Shown here one piece after another: positions 1-6,119 of a stretch of 8,368 nucleotides of DNA; position 1 is the stretch's first letter, and each line of letters starts with the position of its first letter. A model generated the notes under the pieces. The model was not told where the DNA came from, searched no databases, and saw only the letters and a program-made list of their open reading frames with translations. Position numbers and translations under genes: made by a program. Source of the stretch: Parvibaculum sp964560165 (GTDB taxonomy: Bacteria; Pseudomonadota; Alphaproteobacteria; Parvibaculales; Parvibaculaceae); contig CAZLLB010000150.1 in NCBI GenBank assembly GCA_964560165.1, positions 1-8,368 on the forward strand, written 5' to 3'.

Positions 1-47
1 TCGATCGCCATATCGGCCGAAAACATGCCGAGCAGTCCGGAAAGCAT
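1..47 (-). CDS. mreB: MreB rod-shape actin homologue, N-terminal fragment (runs off left edge)
   Basis: Reading leftward from the ATG at 47-45 gives 16 codons, MLSGLLGMFSADMAID, before the window ends. The LxGMFSxDxAID start is the hallmark opening of MreB, where AID leads into the LGTANT phosphate-binding loop; that loop itself lies outside the window. MreB is a bacterial actin that polymerises under the inner membrane and directs lateral wall synthesis. An AAGGAT ribosome binding site sits 9 bases upstream of the ATG (57-62), supporting this start. Only the first residues are visible, so the assignment rests on a short but very conserved stretch. mreC and mreD would be expected further left on the same strand. 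Confidence 0.82.
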   Translation of the reverse strand, partial: MLSGLLGMFSADMAI

Positions 48-56
48 GCTTTTAAG

Positions 57-62
57 ATCCTT
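57..62 (-). promoter_or_regulatory. Ribosome binding site of mreB
   Basis: The minus strand reads AAGGAT here, 9 bases before the ATG at 47. It is the main local evidence that the 16-codon fragment at the left edge is a true gene start. Confidence 0.6.
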
Positions 63-473
63 CAACTTTGGGTCGATGAACTGCGATCATCTTTACGCGC
101 CCTATCGACGGGTGAGAGTGTGGTTGCTTATGGTGGCTAAAGTGTTAACGAGCCGCTTTTCACGCCCCAATGTGGCGGTTTTCAGGCGTGCCGGATTTTC
201 TCTATCGGATGAATTGCGCAGCCCCCGAAAATCAGCGCGCCGAAGCAGTTTTGCAAACGATCCGTATACGAACAAGATCAAAAACCGCGTCTCGCGCCGG
301 GCCGTGCGGGAGAAATGCACATCGCCCTCTCCCTCCGCACCGACCACCAAGGCCATCGTTCCTACCCGCTTGTTGGTTATGTGCTGATACCGCCGGTCAA
401 AATGTTCGGGGCCCTAAAGACCCCGCCCAATGAAGACCCTCACTCCTGAACCGCATCCGCTCGTCCGCCGCCC

Positions 474-497
474 CTCTCGCGAATCGAACCGCGAGAG
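474..497. repeat. Perfect 8-bp inverted repeat downstream of the LysR-type gene
   Basis: CTCTCGCG (474-481) and CGCGAGAG (490-497) are perfect reverse complements separated by 8 bases. It lies about 85 bases beyond the stop codon of the minus-strand LysR-type gene. The GC-rich stem could end that transcript, but no T-run follows on the minus strand, so it does not qualify as a standard intrinsic terminator. Confidence 0.45.
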
Positions 498-580
498 CGA
501 TTGCGCTTCGAACCCCAGATGCGTCAGCCCAAAACTTGTACGCTGAAACTCTTTGCGGGCGCAACGGGAAAGACTGGATT

Positions 581-1546
581 TCAGCGGCTTTTCAAGGGTT
601 TGGCTGGCAGTTCCGTAATCTCGCGGCTACGCCCTTCAAGCCGTGTGCGATGCCGCTTCACTGCCTCGACAAGGAACTCCATAACCGCGCGCACATGCGA
701 AAGCTGGGCGAGATCGTTGCGCGTCATCAGCCAGAGTTCCAGCGAGCCGAGCATATCCGGCCCGAAGACGCGGCGAAGCTCGCTCTGCTGGTCGCCCAGA
801 ATACAAGGCAGCGCCGTCAGGCCGAAGCCGAGCCTGGCCGCCTCCGTCCGGGCCGCAACGCTCGATGAGCGAAACGCGACGCGAGAGGATTTTTCCGCCC
901 GTGACATCCACCAAACTGGACCAAGTGGCATCTCGGCGCGTGGGAATCCGATCATGTCATGGCTCGCAAGGTCGGACATCTGCTCAGGCTGGCCGCGCGC
1001 GTCGAGATAGGCTGGCGCGGCGTAGAGGCCATAGGCCATCTCTCCCAGCTTGCGCATCAGCATGTCGCCTTGTGTGGGCCGCGCGACGCGAAGCGCCACA
1101 TCCACATCCTTCAGCGGATTGCCGATGCGGGGCGCTGCACCCAATCCGCCGACGCGCGGATCGGTCAAAAGCTCAAGTTCCAGGCCCGGATGCGCCTCGC
1201 GAAAACCCATCAGGCCCGGCGCAATGACGTGGGAGGCCAGAATATCGCTGGCCGCGAGGCAAACCGTGCCTTCATTCCCCTCGCCCGCCGCCGCGAAATC
1301 ACGCGGAAGCGCCGAAAGCCGCCGATCTACAGGCTCCAGCGCCTCGACAAGCTTCTCGCCTGCCGCCGTCAGCCGATAGCCGGTCCGCTCGCGTTCAAAG
1401 AGCCGTGCGCCCAGATCCTCTTCCAGCGAGGCCACCCGGCGCAGCACGGTCGTCGTATTGACGCCAAGCTGCTGCCCGGCCCCCGAAAGGCTACCGGCCC
1501 CAGCCACAGCCAGAAAAAAGCGGAGATCATCCCAATTCATCATCAT
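581..1546 (-). CDS. LysR-family transcriptional regulator
   Basis: Encodes 321 residues, near the usual LysR length of about 300. A winged helix-turn-helix DNA-binding domain fills residues 6-63 (WDDLRFFLAVAGAGSLSGAG, then VNTTTVLRRVASLEEDLGARLFER). An effector-binding domain covers roughly 93-300, with the typical VDVALR at about 149 and YAAPAYL at about 175. About 20 extra polar residues follow at the C-terminus. Three ATGs in a row (1546, 1543, 1540) compete as start. The AGCAGG ribosome binding sequence lies 4, 7 and 10 bases upstream of them, and relatives usually begin MNWDDLRFF, so translation may really start at 1543 or 1540. LysR proteins are usually divergent from their target genes; here purT lies upstream on the same strand, so no target is indicated. 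Effector unknown. Confidence 0.9.
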   Translation of the reverse strand: MMMNWDDLRFFLAVAGAGSLSGAGQQLGVNTTTVLRRVASLEEDLGARLFERERTGYRLTAAGEKLVEALEPVDRRLSALPRDFAAAGEGNEGTVCLAASDILASHVIAPGLMGFREAHPGLELELLTDPRVGGLGAAPRIGNPLKDVDVALRVARPTQGDMLMRKLGEMAYGLYAAPAYLDARGQPEQMSDLASHDMIGFPRAEMPLGPVWWMSRAEKSSRVAFRSSSVAARTEAARLGFGLTALPCILGDQQSELRRVFGPDMLGSLELWLMTRNDLAQLSHVRAVMEFLVEAVKRHRTRLEGRSREITELPAKPLKSR

Positions 1547-1650
1547 CTAACCTGCTTTGGCGCAAAGCGCTCTTGCTTAGATGACAGTATCGGGCTTTCG
1601 ATATGGAATAAATGCAGCATGAAGAAAAATACGCTGCGAATTTGCATAGG

Positions 1651-1665
1651 AAGAGCCTAGCTCTT
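1651..1665 (-). terminator. Possible weak terminator hairpin at the end of purT
   Basis: AAGAGC (1651-1656) and GCTCTT (1660-1665) form a perfect 6-bp stem with a 3-base loop, starting in the last base of the purT stop codon. On the minus strand the stem is followed by CCTATGC, with few Ts, so termination would be inefficient. Some purT transcripts may read into the LysR-type gene 118 bases further on. Confidence 0.3.
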
Positions 1666-2867
1666 TAGCCCTCACCCTTCACCGGCCTCACCTTGCTCGC
1701 GGCCTCTTTCGCCCGCGCCCGCGCTTCCGCAATATCCGCCCCTCGCGCCAGCGCCACACCCATCCGCCGCCGCATGAAGGATTCCGGCTTGCCGAAGAGC
1801 CGCACCTCCGATCCCGGCACGGCCAGCGCCTCATCCAGCCCCTCAAAGGCAATGCCACGCTCCTCAAGCCCGCCATAGATCACCGCCGACGCGCCCGGCG
1901 ACACCATCTCGGTTGAAACCGGCAGGCCGAGGATTGCGCGGGCATGAAGCGCGAACTCGCTCAAGCGCTGGCTCGCCAGCGTCACCAGCCCCGTGTCGTG
2001 CGGACGCGGGCTCACTTCCGAAAACCACACCTCGTCGCCTTTGACGAAAAGCTCAACGCCGAAAATCCCGCGCCCGCCCAGCGCATCCGTCACCTTCTTG
2101 GCAATCTCGCGCGAGCGCTCCAGCGCTAGCTCGCTCATCGGCTGCGGCTGCCAGCTTTCGATATAGTCGCCCTTTGCCTGCAAATGCCCGATAGGCGCAC
2201 AGAAATGCGTTTCAATGTCGCCGCCGCGCCCCTGCGCCCGCACCGTCAACAGCGTGATCTCATAATCGAAATCGACCGCGCCCTCGACGATCACCAGCCG
2301 CCGCTCAACGCGCCCGCCCGCCATCGCATAATCCCATGCCGCCTGAACATCGGCCTCGCTCTCAAGATAGCTCTGCCCCTTGCCCGACGACGACATGACG
2401 GGCTTCACAAAACATGGAAAGCCGATCTTGGCCGCGCCCGCGGCAAGCTCTTCCACACTTGCCGCAAAAGCATAAGGCGATGTCGGCACGCCCAACTCTT
2501 CAGCGGCCAGCGCGCGAATGCCCTCGCGGTTCATGGTCAGCTGCACCGCCCGGGCCGTCGGGATCACCGTGGCGATGCCCTCGGCTTCGATCTTCGCCAA
2601 CTCGTCGGTCGCAATAGCCTCGATCTCCGGCACGATCAGATGCGGGCGTTCTTTCTCCACCAGCGCCCGCAGCGCCGCACCATCCGTCATCTGGATCACA
2701 TGGGCGCGATGGGCCACCTGATGCGCCGGCGCATCCGCATAGCGATCAACCGCGATCACCTCCGCCCCATAGCGCTGAAGCTCGATGGCAATTTCCTTGC
2801 CGAGTTCACCCGACCCCAGAAGCATGACCCGTATGGCTTTGGCCGTAAGCGGTGTGCCGATGAGCAT
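1665..2867 (-). CDS. purT: Formate-dependent phosphoribosylglycinamide formyltransferase (GAR transformylase 2)
   Basis: PurT makes formyl-GAR from GAR, formate and ATP, the third step of purine synthesis, without a folate cofactor. The 400-residue product matches the E. coli enzyme (392) almost throughout. It has an N-terminal nucleotide-fold motif GSGELGKE at 18-25 and the GAR-contacting glutamate in PEIEAIA (E81). The ATP-grasp domain starts MNREGIR (R114), with PCFVKPVMSSSGKGQS (K155, S160-Q165), VEGAVDFDYEI (E195, E203), and metal/ATP residues in GVELFV (E272) and SEVSPRPHDTG (E284, D291). FGKPES (K360) and RRR (366-368) lie near the end. The frame stays open to an ATG at 2972, but that would place the start inside the operator. 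The ATG at 2867 has GGGGGA 5 bases upstream and matches the family start (VMLLGSGELGKE about 13 residues in). It is divergent from the metal-sensor gene. Confidence 0.96.
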   Translation of the reverse strand: MLIGTPLTAKAIRVMLLGSGELGKEIAIELQRYGAEVIAVDRYADAPAHQVAHRAHVIQMTDGAALRALVEKERPHLIVPEIEAIATDELAKIEAEGIATVIPTARAVQLTMNREGIRALAAEELGVPTSPYAFAASVEELAAGAAKIGFPCFVKPVMSSSGKGQSYLESEADVQAAWDYAMAGGRVERRLVIVEGAVDFDYEITLLTVRAQGRGGDIETHFCAPIGHLQAKGDYIESWQPQPMSELALERSREIAKKVTDALGGRGIFGVELFVKGDEVWFSEVSPRPHDTGLVTLASQRLSEFALHARAILGLPVSTEMVSPGASAVIYGGLEERGIAFEGLDEALAVPGSEVRLFGKPESFMRRRMGVALARGADIAEARARAKEAASKVRPVKGEG

Positions 2868-2944
2868 GAGAATCCCCCGAATTGATAACGCGGGTTTCAT
2901 AGCCGACGCGGCTCGCATTGTCGCGCGCAGCCCGTAAGCCCCTC

Positions 2945-2972
2945 TTGCAATCCCCATCCACATATATAACAT
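2945..2972 (+). promoter_or_regulatory. Candidate promoter of the arsR-CDF operon
   Basis: TTGCAA (2945-2950) and TAACAT (2967-2972) are 16 bases apart, each a 4/6 match to the sigma-70 boxes. Transcription would begin near 2979, inside the operator, so bound repressor would block polymerase directly. The match is modest and the location is the stronger argument. Confidence 0.35.
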
Positions 2973-2992
2973 ATGAACATCTATTCATATGT
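2969..2992. promoter_or_regulatory. ArsR/SmtB-type operator, perfect 9-bp inverted repeat
   Basis: ACATATGAA (2969-2977) and TTCATATGT (2984-2992) are perfect reverse complements around a 6-base spacer. The ATATGAA-N6-TTCATAT core has the arm sequence and spacing of the 12-2-12 operators bound by zinc-sensing SmtB/CzrA-type repressors. It ends 8 bases before the start codon of the ArsR-family gene, where a bound dimer would cover promoter and start region. It also lies about 100 bases upstream of divergent purT. Confidence 0.85.
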
Positions 2993-3000
2993 AAGTTGCC

Positions 3001-3345
3001 ATGCCCTCTCCGATCCCGCTCCATGCCGAAACAATAACGGCCCTTTCCGACGACAAGGCCATCGAGCTTGCCGAGATGTTCCGACTGCTCGGCGATCCGA
3101 GCCGCCTGCGCATCGTCATAGAAACACTGGATGGCCCGCAATCGGTCGGACATATCGCAGCAAAGCTCGGCCTCTCGCCCTCTCTGGTGAGCCATCACCT
3201 GCGCCTGCTACGCGCCGCTCGCCTCCTCAGCCGGGACCGGCGCGGCAAACAGATTTTCTATCGCATCCACGACGCCCATGTGCGCCACGTCATCGCCGAT
3301 ATGGTCGCGCATGTGAACGAAGATGCTCACGAGGAAGACGCCTGA
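3001..3345 (+). CDS. ArsR/SmtB-family metal-sensing repressor (zinc-type, CzrA/SmtB-like)
   Basis: A 114-residue winged-helix repressor, usual size for the family. MFRLLGDPSRLRIV at about 26-39 is the signature start of the DNA-binding domain. The recognition helix is LSPSLVSHHLRLLRAARLL (about 58-76), followed by the wing GKQIFYRI. The C-terminal helix has D91, H93, H104 and E107, exactly the Asp-X-His-X10-His-X2-Glu spacing of the alpha-5 inter-subunit zinc site of SmtB and CzrA. No cysteine is present, so the alpha-3 metal site used for cadmium, lead or arsenic is absent. Zn(II), or perhaps Co(II), is therefore the likely signal. Metal binding should release it from the operator just upstream. 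Its TGA overlaps the ATG of the exporter gene by one base (TGATG), implying translational coupling. The ribosome binding site is weak. Confidence 0.93.
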   Translation: MPSPIPLHAETITALSDDKAIELAEMFRLLGDPSRLRIVIETLDGPQSVGHIAAKLGLSPSLVSHHLRLLRAARLLSRDRRGKQIFYRIHDAHVRHVIADMVAHVNEDAHEEDA

Positions 3346-4265
3346 TGTCCGCCACGCATAGTCACGATCACGCCCACGCCCCAACCAGCGAACGCCGCGT
3401 GATGATCGCCATGTGGCTCACCGGCGGCTTCATGATCGTCGAAGCTGTGGGCGGCTATCTCTCCGGCTCGCTGGCATTGATCGCCGATGCGGGCCACATG
3501 CTCACAGATACCGGCGCGCTGGCGCTCGCATGGCTCGCCGTGCGTTTCGCCCGCCGCCCTGCCGATGGGGCGCGCTCCTACGGCTATCACCGCGCCGAAA
3601 TTCTCGCCGCCTTCCTCAACGGCGCAGCGATGATCGCGCTTGCCTGGTGGGTGATCTTCGAAGCCGCAATGCGTTTCTTCGAGCCCGCCACCGTGCTTGC
3701 AACGCCCATGCTCGTCGTCGCGGCGGGTGGCCTTCTCGTCAACATCGTCTCCTTCCTTCTGCTGCATGGCGCAGGCGACAGCCTCAACATGCGCGGCGCG
3801 GCGGTGCATGTGCTGGGCGATCTGCTCGGCTCCGTTGCCGCCATCGCCGCCGCCATCGTCATTCTCATGACCGGCTGGATGCCCATCGATCCGCTGCTCT
3901 CCGTCTTCGTCGCGCTGCTCATCCTGCGCAGCGCCTGGAGCGTGACGCGCGAGAGCGCCCACATCCTCATGGAAGGCACACCCGCGGGCCTCGAGCCCGA
4001 CACCATCGCCGCCGATCTCGTCGCCAATGTCGAAGGCGTCGCCGATGTGCATCATGTCCATGCCTGGTCGCTCGGCTCCAGCCGCTCGGTGGTGACGCTC
4101 CATGCGCGCCTCGCGCCGCTTGCCGACGCCGAAGCCGCGCTCGCCGCCATCAAGGCTCGCCTTGGCGCCCAGTTCGGCATCGGCCACGCGACCGTGCAGA
4201 TCGAGCCCGGCGATTGCCTTGACGCCAGCCATTCCGCCCCCGACCATGACCACCGGCACAACTGA
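3345..4265 (+). CDS. Cation diffusion facilitator (CDF) metal exporter, ZitB/CzcD-like
   Basis: A 306-residue inner-membrane antiporter that would export Zn(II) (perhaps also Co or Cd) in exchange for protons. The N-terminus is histidine-rich (H5, H7, H9, H11), then about six transmembrane helices span roughly residues 18-205. The transport site is visible as HMLTD in helix 2 (H51, D55) and HVLGD in helix 5 (H155, D159), the His-Asp/His-Asp set associated with zinc selectivity. SGSLALIADAGHMLTD and YGYHRAEILAAF are family hallmarks. A cytoplasmic metal-binding domain follows (about 210-288, with DVHHVHAWSL), and the tail again holds histidines (H296, H301, H303, H305). The frame is open back to 2973, but the ATG at 3345, overlapping the repressor stop, gives the family start. 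Co-transcription with the SmtB-like repressor indicates metal-induced expression. Confidence 0.95.
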   Translation: MSATHSHDHAHAPTSERRVMIAMWLTGGFMIVEAVGGYLSGSLALIADAGHMLTDTGALALAWLAVRFARRPADGARSYGYHRAEILAAFLNGAAMIALAWWVIFEAAMRFFEPATVLATPMLVVAAGGLLVNIVSFLLLHGAGDSLNMRGAAVHVLGDLLGSVAAIAAAIVILMTGWMPIDPLLSVFVALLILRSAWSVTRESAHILMEGTPAGLEPDTIAADLVANVEGVADVHHVHAWSLGSSRSVVTLHARLAPLADAEAALAAIKARLGAQFGIGHATVQIEPGDCLDASHSAPDHDHRHN

Positions 4266-4281
4266 GCGACGGAACGCAGAC

Positions 4282-5010
4282 ATGGCCGCGACAAGACCCC
4301 GGCTCGATGATCAACGCAGCCTTCTCTCGCGCATGGGCGAGCTGAAGGTCTTTGCCGAACTCGGCTCCATCCTTCCGGCCTTCCCGATTTTGATGAATGC
4401 GCCGCGCGGCGACGGCCACCCCGTTCTGGTCCTGCCGGGCCTCTACGCATCGGACAGCTCGACCTTCGTGCTGCGGCGCTATCTCAAAGCGCTGGGCTAT
4501 CAGGTCCACCCCTGGAAGCTCGGCCGCAACTGGGGGCCAAGCACTGAAATTCGCCAGGGCATCCGCGACCGCTTCGAGGAATTGTCAGGGCGCTATCAGC
4601 GCCGCGTCAGCATTGTCGGCTGGTCGCTCGGCGGCATCTACGCGCGCGAGCTTGCGCGCGAACATCCCTCACTCGTCCGTCAGGTCATCACGCTCGGCAG
4701 CCCCTTCGGCGCGGGCTATCGCGTCGAAGGCGAACCGGATGCGGTGCTCGCCGCGCGGCTGCGCCCCGCGCCACCCGTGCCCTGCACCGCCATCTATTCA
4801 AAAAGCGACGGCGTCGTGCCGTGGGAAGCCTGCCTCGAACTCGAAACACCGCAGACGGACAATATCGAGGTTCAAGCCAGCCACATCGGCATGGGCGTCA
4901 ATGCGCTGGTGCTCTGGGTCATCGCCGACAGGCTCGCGCAAGCCGAAGGCCAGTGGCGGCCCTTCGACCGCACCGGCCTTCACAGCTATTTCTACGCTGA
5001 AACGAAATAG
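4282..5010 (+). CDS. Alpha/beta hydrolase (lipase/esterase-like), cytoplasmic
   Basis: A 242-residue alpha/beta-hydrolase-fold protein. After the first strand comes VLVLPGLYASDSS (48-60), whose GLYASD region could supply the oxyanion hole. The nucleophile elbow is GWSLGG (S115). The expected acid lies in YSKSDGVVPW (D176) and the histidine in SHIGMGVN (H201), so the Ser-Asp-His triad is complete in order and spacing. No signal peptide or membrane segment is seen. The substrate cannot be read from sequence; the overall pattern recalls PGAP1/triacylglycerol-lipase-like proteins. It starts 16 bases after the exporter stop, on the same strand, so it is probably the third gene of the metal-efflux operon. 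The frame is open further upstream, but that part is Pro/Arg-rich out-of-frame exporter sequence; ATG 4282 is the natural start. A functional link to metal efflux is not established. Confidence 0.88.
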   Translation: MAATRPRLDDQRSLLSRMGELKVFAELGSILPAFPILMNAPRGDGHPVLVLPGLYASDSSTFVLRRYLKALGYQVHPWKLGRNWGPSTEIRQGIRDRFEELSGRYQRRVSIVGWSLGGIYARELAREHPSLVRQVITLGSPFGAGYRVEGEPDAVLAARLRPAPPVPCTAIYSKSDGVVPWEACLELETPQTDNIEVQASHIGMGVNALVLWVIADRLAQAEGQWRPFDRTGLHSYFYAETK

Positions 5011-5018
5011 GCCTATTT
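5005..5018. repeat. Perfect 14-bp palindrome joining two convergent stop codons
   Basis: AAATAGGCCTATTT is its own reverse complement. It contains the TAG of the plus-strand hydrolase gene (5008-5010) and the TAG of the minus-strand cupredoxin gene (5015-5013), so both genes end in Lys-TAG with two bases between them. There is no loop or T-run, so it is not a standard terminator. Confidence 0.7.
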
Positions 5019-5354
5019 GACGACGAGAACGCCCTGCGCCGTCGCCGGATTGAACTCGCCGAAGAAGGTGTAGGAACCCGGATCCATCGGCTCGAGATAA
5101 AAAGTCCCCTGGCCGCCACCGGCGATGATCTTCTCGGCGCGGAAATCACGCGACTCGAATTCTTCCGCCGTCGGGTCGAGATTCTTGACGATCAGCTTGA
5201 TGTCCTTTTGCGCAGGCACCTCAAGCGTTGCCGGTTCAAACTTGTGATCCTTGATCGTCAGTTCAAAAGTCGGAGTGTCATCCGCCGCCACCGCGCTGCC
5301 TGCGCCCAAAGCGAGAACCGCCGCAACGCCCGCCGCCAGAAAAATCCGTGTCAT
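5013..5354 (-). CDS. Exported cupredoxin-fold protein (cupredoxin_1 type)
   Basis: A 113-residue protein with a clear signal peptide (MTRIFLAAGVAAVLALGAGSAVA, likely cleavage after residue 23), leaving about 90 periplasmic residues. The mature part follows the small cupredoxin_1 pattern: KDHKFEPATLEVPA (35-48), EEFESRDFRAEKIIAGGG (64-81), PGSYTFFGEFNPATAQG (92-108). Relatives of this kind accompany FTR1-type iron transporters and periplasmic P19-like proteins, but no such genes are visible here. The mature chain has no cysteine, one histidine (H37) and one methionine (M90), so the classic type-1 Cys-His-His-Met copper centre cannot form; any metal binding must use other ligands. The start at 5354 rather than the open frame to 5417 is chosen because it gives the signal peptide directly. 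AGGTGGGA lies about 12 bases upstream. Confidence 0.85.
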   Translation of the reverse strand: MTRIFLAAGVAAVLALGAGSAVAADDTPTFELTIKDHKFEPATLEVPAQKDIKLIVKNLDPTAEEFESRDFRAEKIIAGGGQGTFYLEPMDPGSYTFFGEFNPATAQGVLVVK

Positions 5355-5388
5355 TACGCGCCGATCCCACCTGTTTGAAGCCGGGCGT

Positions 5389-5417
5389 ATTTGATAATGG
5401 CTCTCAATCTCTGTCAA
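5389..5417 (-). promoter_or_regulatory. Candidate sigma-70 promoter of the cupredoxin gene
   Basis: On the minus strand TTGACA (5417-5412, perfect -35) is followed after 17 bases by TCAAAT (5394-5389, 4/6 match to -10). Transcription would begin near 5382, leaving a leader of about 28 bases. The -35 box overlaps the stop codon of the upstream racemase-family gene, suggesting the cupredoxin can be expressed on its own. Confidence 0.45.
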
Positions 5418-6100
5418 TGTGCATCTTGCCGCGCGAGCTTCACCGCCGCCTCAAAGCCGATGCGCGGGCTCGATAGCACAGGCACATGAAGCCCGCCGCA
5501 CAGTGCCGCCGCTGGCGCCATCGAAGCTTGCGCCAGCACCAGCACATCGACATCGCGCGCCGCCTCTGTCAGCCGCGCCGCGATGCCTTCGTAATAATCG
5601 GCAAGCCGCCCCTCGCGAAACAGCGTCCACACGTCATCGAAAACGAAAGCCGACACCTCTACGTCGCGTCCCGCCCGCGCCGCCGATGAGCGGATCAACG
5701 TCTGCGTATTCGGCACCGTCGCCGGAATGCAGGCGCAAACGCCGATGCGCCGCCCCATCGTCACCGCCAGATCGGCCATCGCCCGGTCGATGCGCAGGAT
5801 CGGCACGTCGATCTCTTCTGCCGCCGCTTCCGCGCTCGCACCCAGCGTCGAGCAGGTGCAAACGACGACACGCGCACCGTCATCGGCCAGCAAGAACAAT
5901 GCCTCCTGCGTTTTCAAATCAAGCGCCGGCGTCACCAATCCCGCCTTCTCCGCCGCGCTCAGCAGATCTTCGCGCACCGCATGCGCAAGCGTCAGTTCCG
6001 GCGCAAGCTCACGCCCCAGCGCATTGAAAGTCTCGATATGCACCGCCGTCGTGTGCAGAAAGGCAATGGCGGCGCCGTGACGAATAGGAGCAGGAGGCAT
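5414..6100 (-). CDS. Asp/Glu racemase-superfamily protein lacking the second catalytic cysteine
   Basis: A 228-residue protein of the aspartate/glutamate/hydantoin racemase superfamily. The N-terminal half has IAFLHTTAVHIETFN (12-26) and VVVCTCSTLGASAE (78-91), where C83-S-T matches the first catalytic Cys-Asn-Thr motif. The second half should carry a Gly-Cys-Thr-His-type motif, but the matching place reads VLVLAQASMAP (186-196), with Gln/Ala instead of Cys, followed by VPVLSSPRIGFEAAV (206-220). A two-base racemase mechanism with paired cysteines therefore looks impossible; a lyase, isomerase or other one-cysteine reaction, or a binding role, is more likely. Substrate unknown. The start at 6100 is well supported: AGGAG lies 8 bases upstream, while the frame beyond it is repeat sequence. 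The cupredoxin gene follows 59 bases downstream on the same strand. Confidence 0.82.
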   Translation of the reverse strand: MPPAPIRHGAAIAFLHTTAVHIETFNALGRELAPELTLAHAVREDLLSAAEKAGLVTPALDLKTQEALFLLADDGARVVVCTCSTLGASAEAAAEEIDVPILRIDRAMADLAVTMGRRIGVCACIPATVPNTQTLIRSSAARAGRDVEVSAFVFDDVWTLFREGRLADYYEGIAARLTEAARDVDVLVLAQASMAPAAALCGGLHVPVLSSPRIGFEAAVKLARQDAH

Positions 6101-6119
6101 GTTTCTCTCCTCTATAAAA

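Larger units (their letters stand above)
48..580. other. Long intergenic region upstream of mreB, no convincing gene
   Basis: About 530 bases lie between the mreB start and the stop codon of the LysR-type gene. Open frames here (for example 25-387 plus, 102-356 minus) encode Arg/Ser-rich, low-complexity protein with no recognisable motif and no good ribosome binding site, so I do not call them. The right part (about 400-580) is the 3' flank of the LysR gene and carries the inverted repeat at 474-497. The left part should hold the mreB promoter and leader. I could not pick out a clear -35/-10 pair; GTTAAC at 144-149 is not part of a full CtrA-type TTAA-N7-TTAA site. Confidence 0.6.

Noticed and set aside
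144..149. GTTAAC as a possible CtrA-binding site upstream of mreB
   Set aside because: The full TTAA-N7-TTAA pattern is missing; the neighbouring half-site has the wrong spacing.
25..433. Small plus-strand open frames near the left edge
   Set aside because: The products are Arg/Ser/Pro-rich, have no recognisable motif and no convincing ribosome binding site, and the first one overlaps the mreB start on the other strand.
1586..1601. TATCG-N6-CGATA near the LysR-type gene start as an autoregulatory LysR box
   Set aside because: The arms are only 5 bp, the spacing does not give the T-N11-A pattern, and there is no divergent target gene.
959..1660. A 233-codon plus-strand open frame opposite the LysR-type gene
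   Set aside because: It is a shadow of the minus-strand regulator, whose winged helix and effector domain are clear.
2868..2972. A 35-codon N-terminal extension of purT
   Set aside because: It is not part of the PurT family, would begin inside the operator, and lacks the ribosome binding site that the ATG at 2867 has.
3327..4283. A 318-codon open frame on the minus strand covering the whole exporter gene
   Set aside because: It is the antisense shadow of a GC-rich gene; its product is Gly/His/Asp-rich without any domain, while the plus strand gives a textbook CDF exporter.
3001..6100. Possible defence, toxin-antitoxin, phage or CRISPR system
   Set aside because: No nuclease, integrase, transposase, spaced direct repeats or toxin-like small gene pair is seen; all genes here are metabolic or metal-handling.
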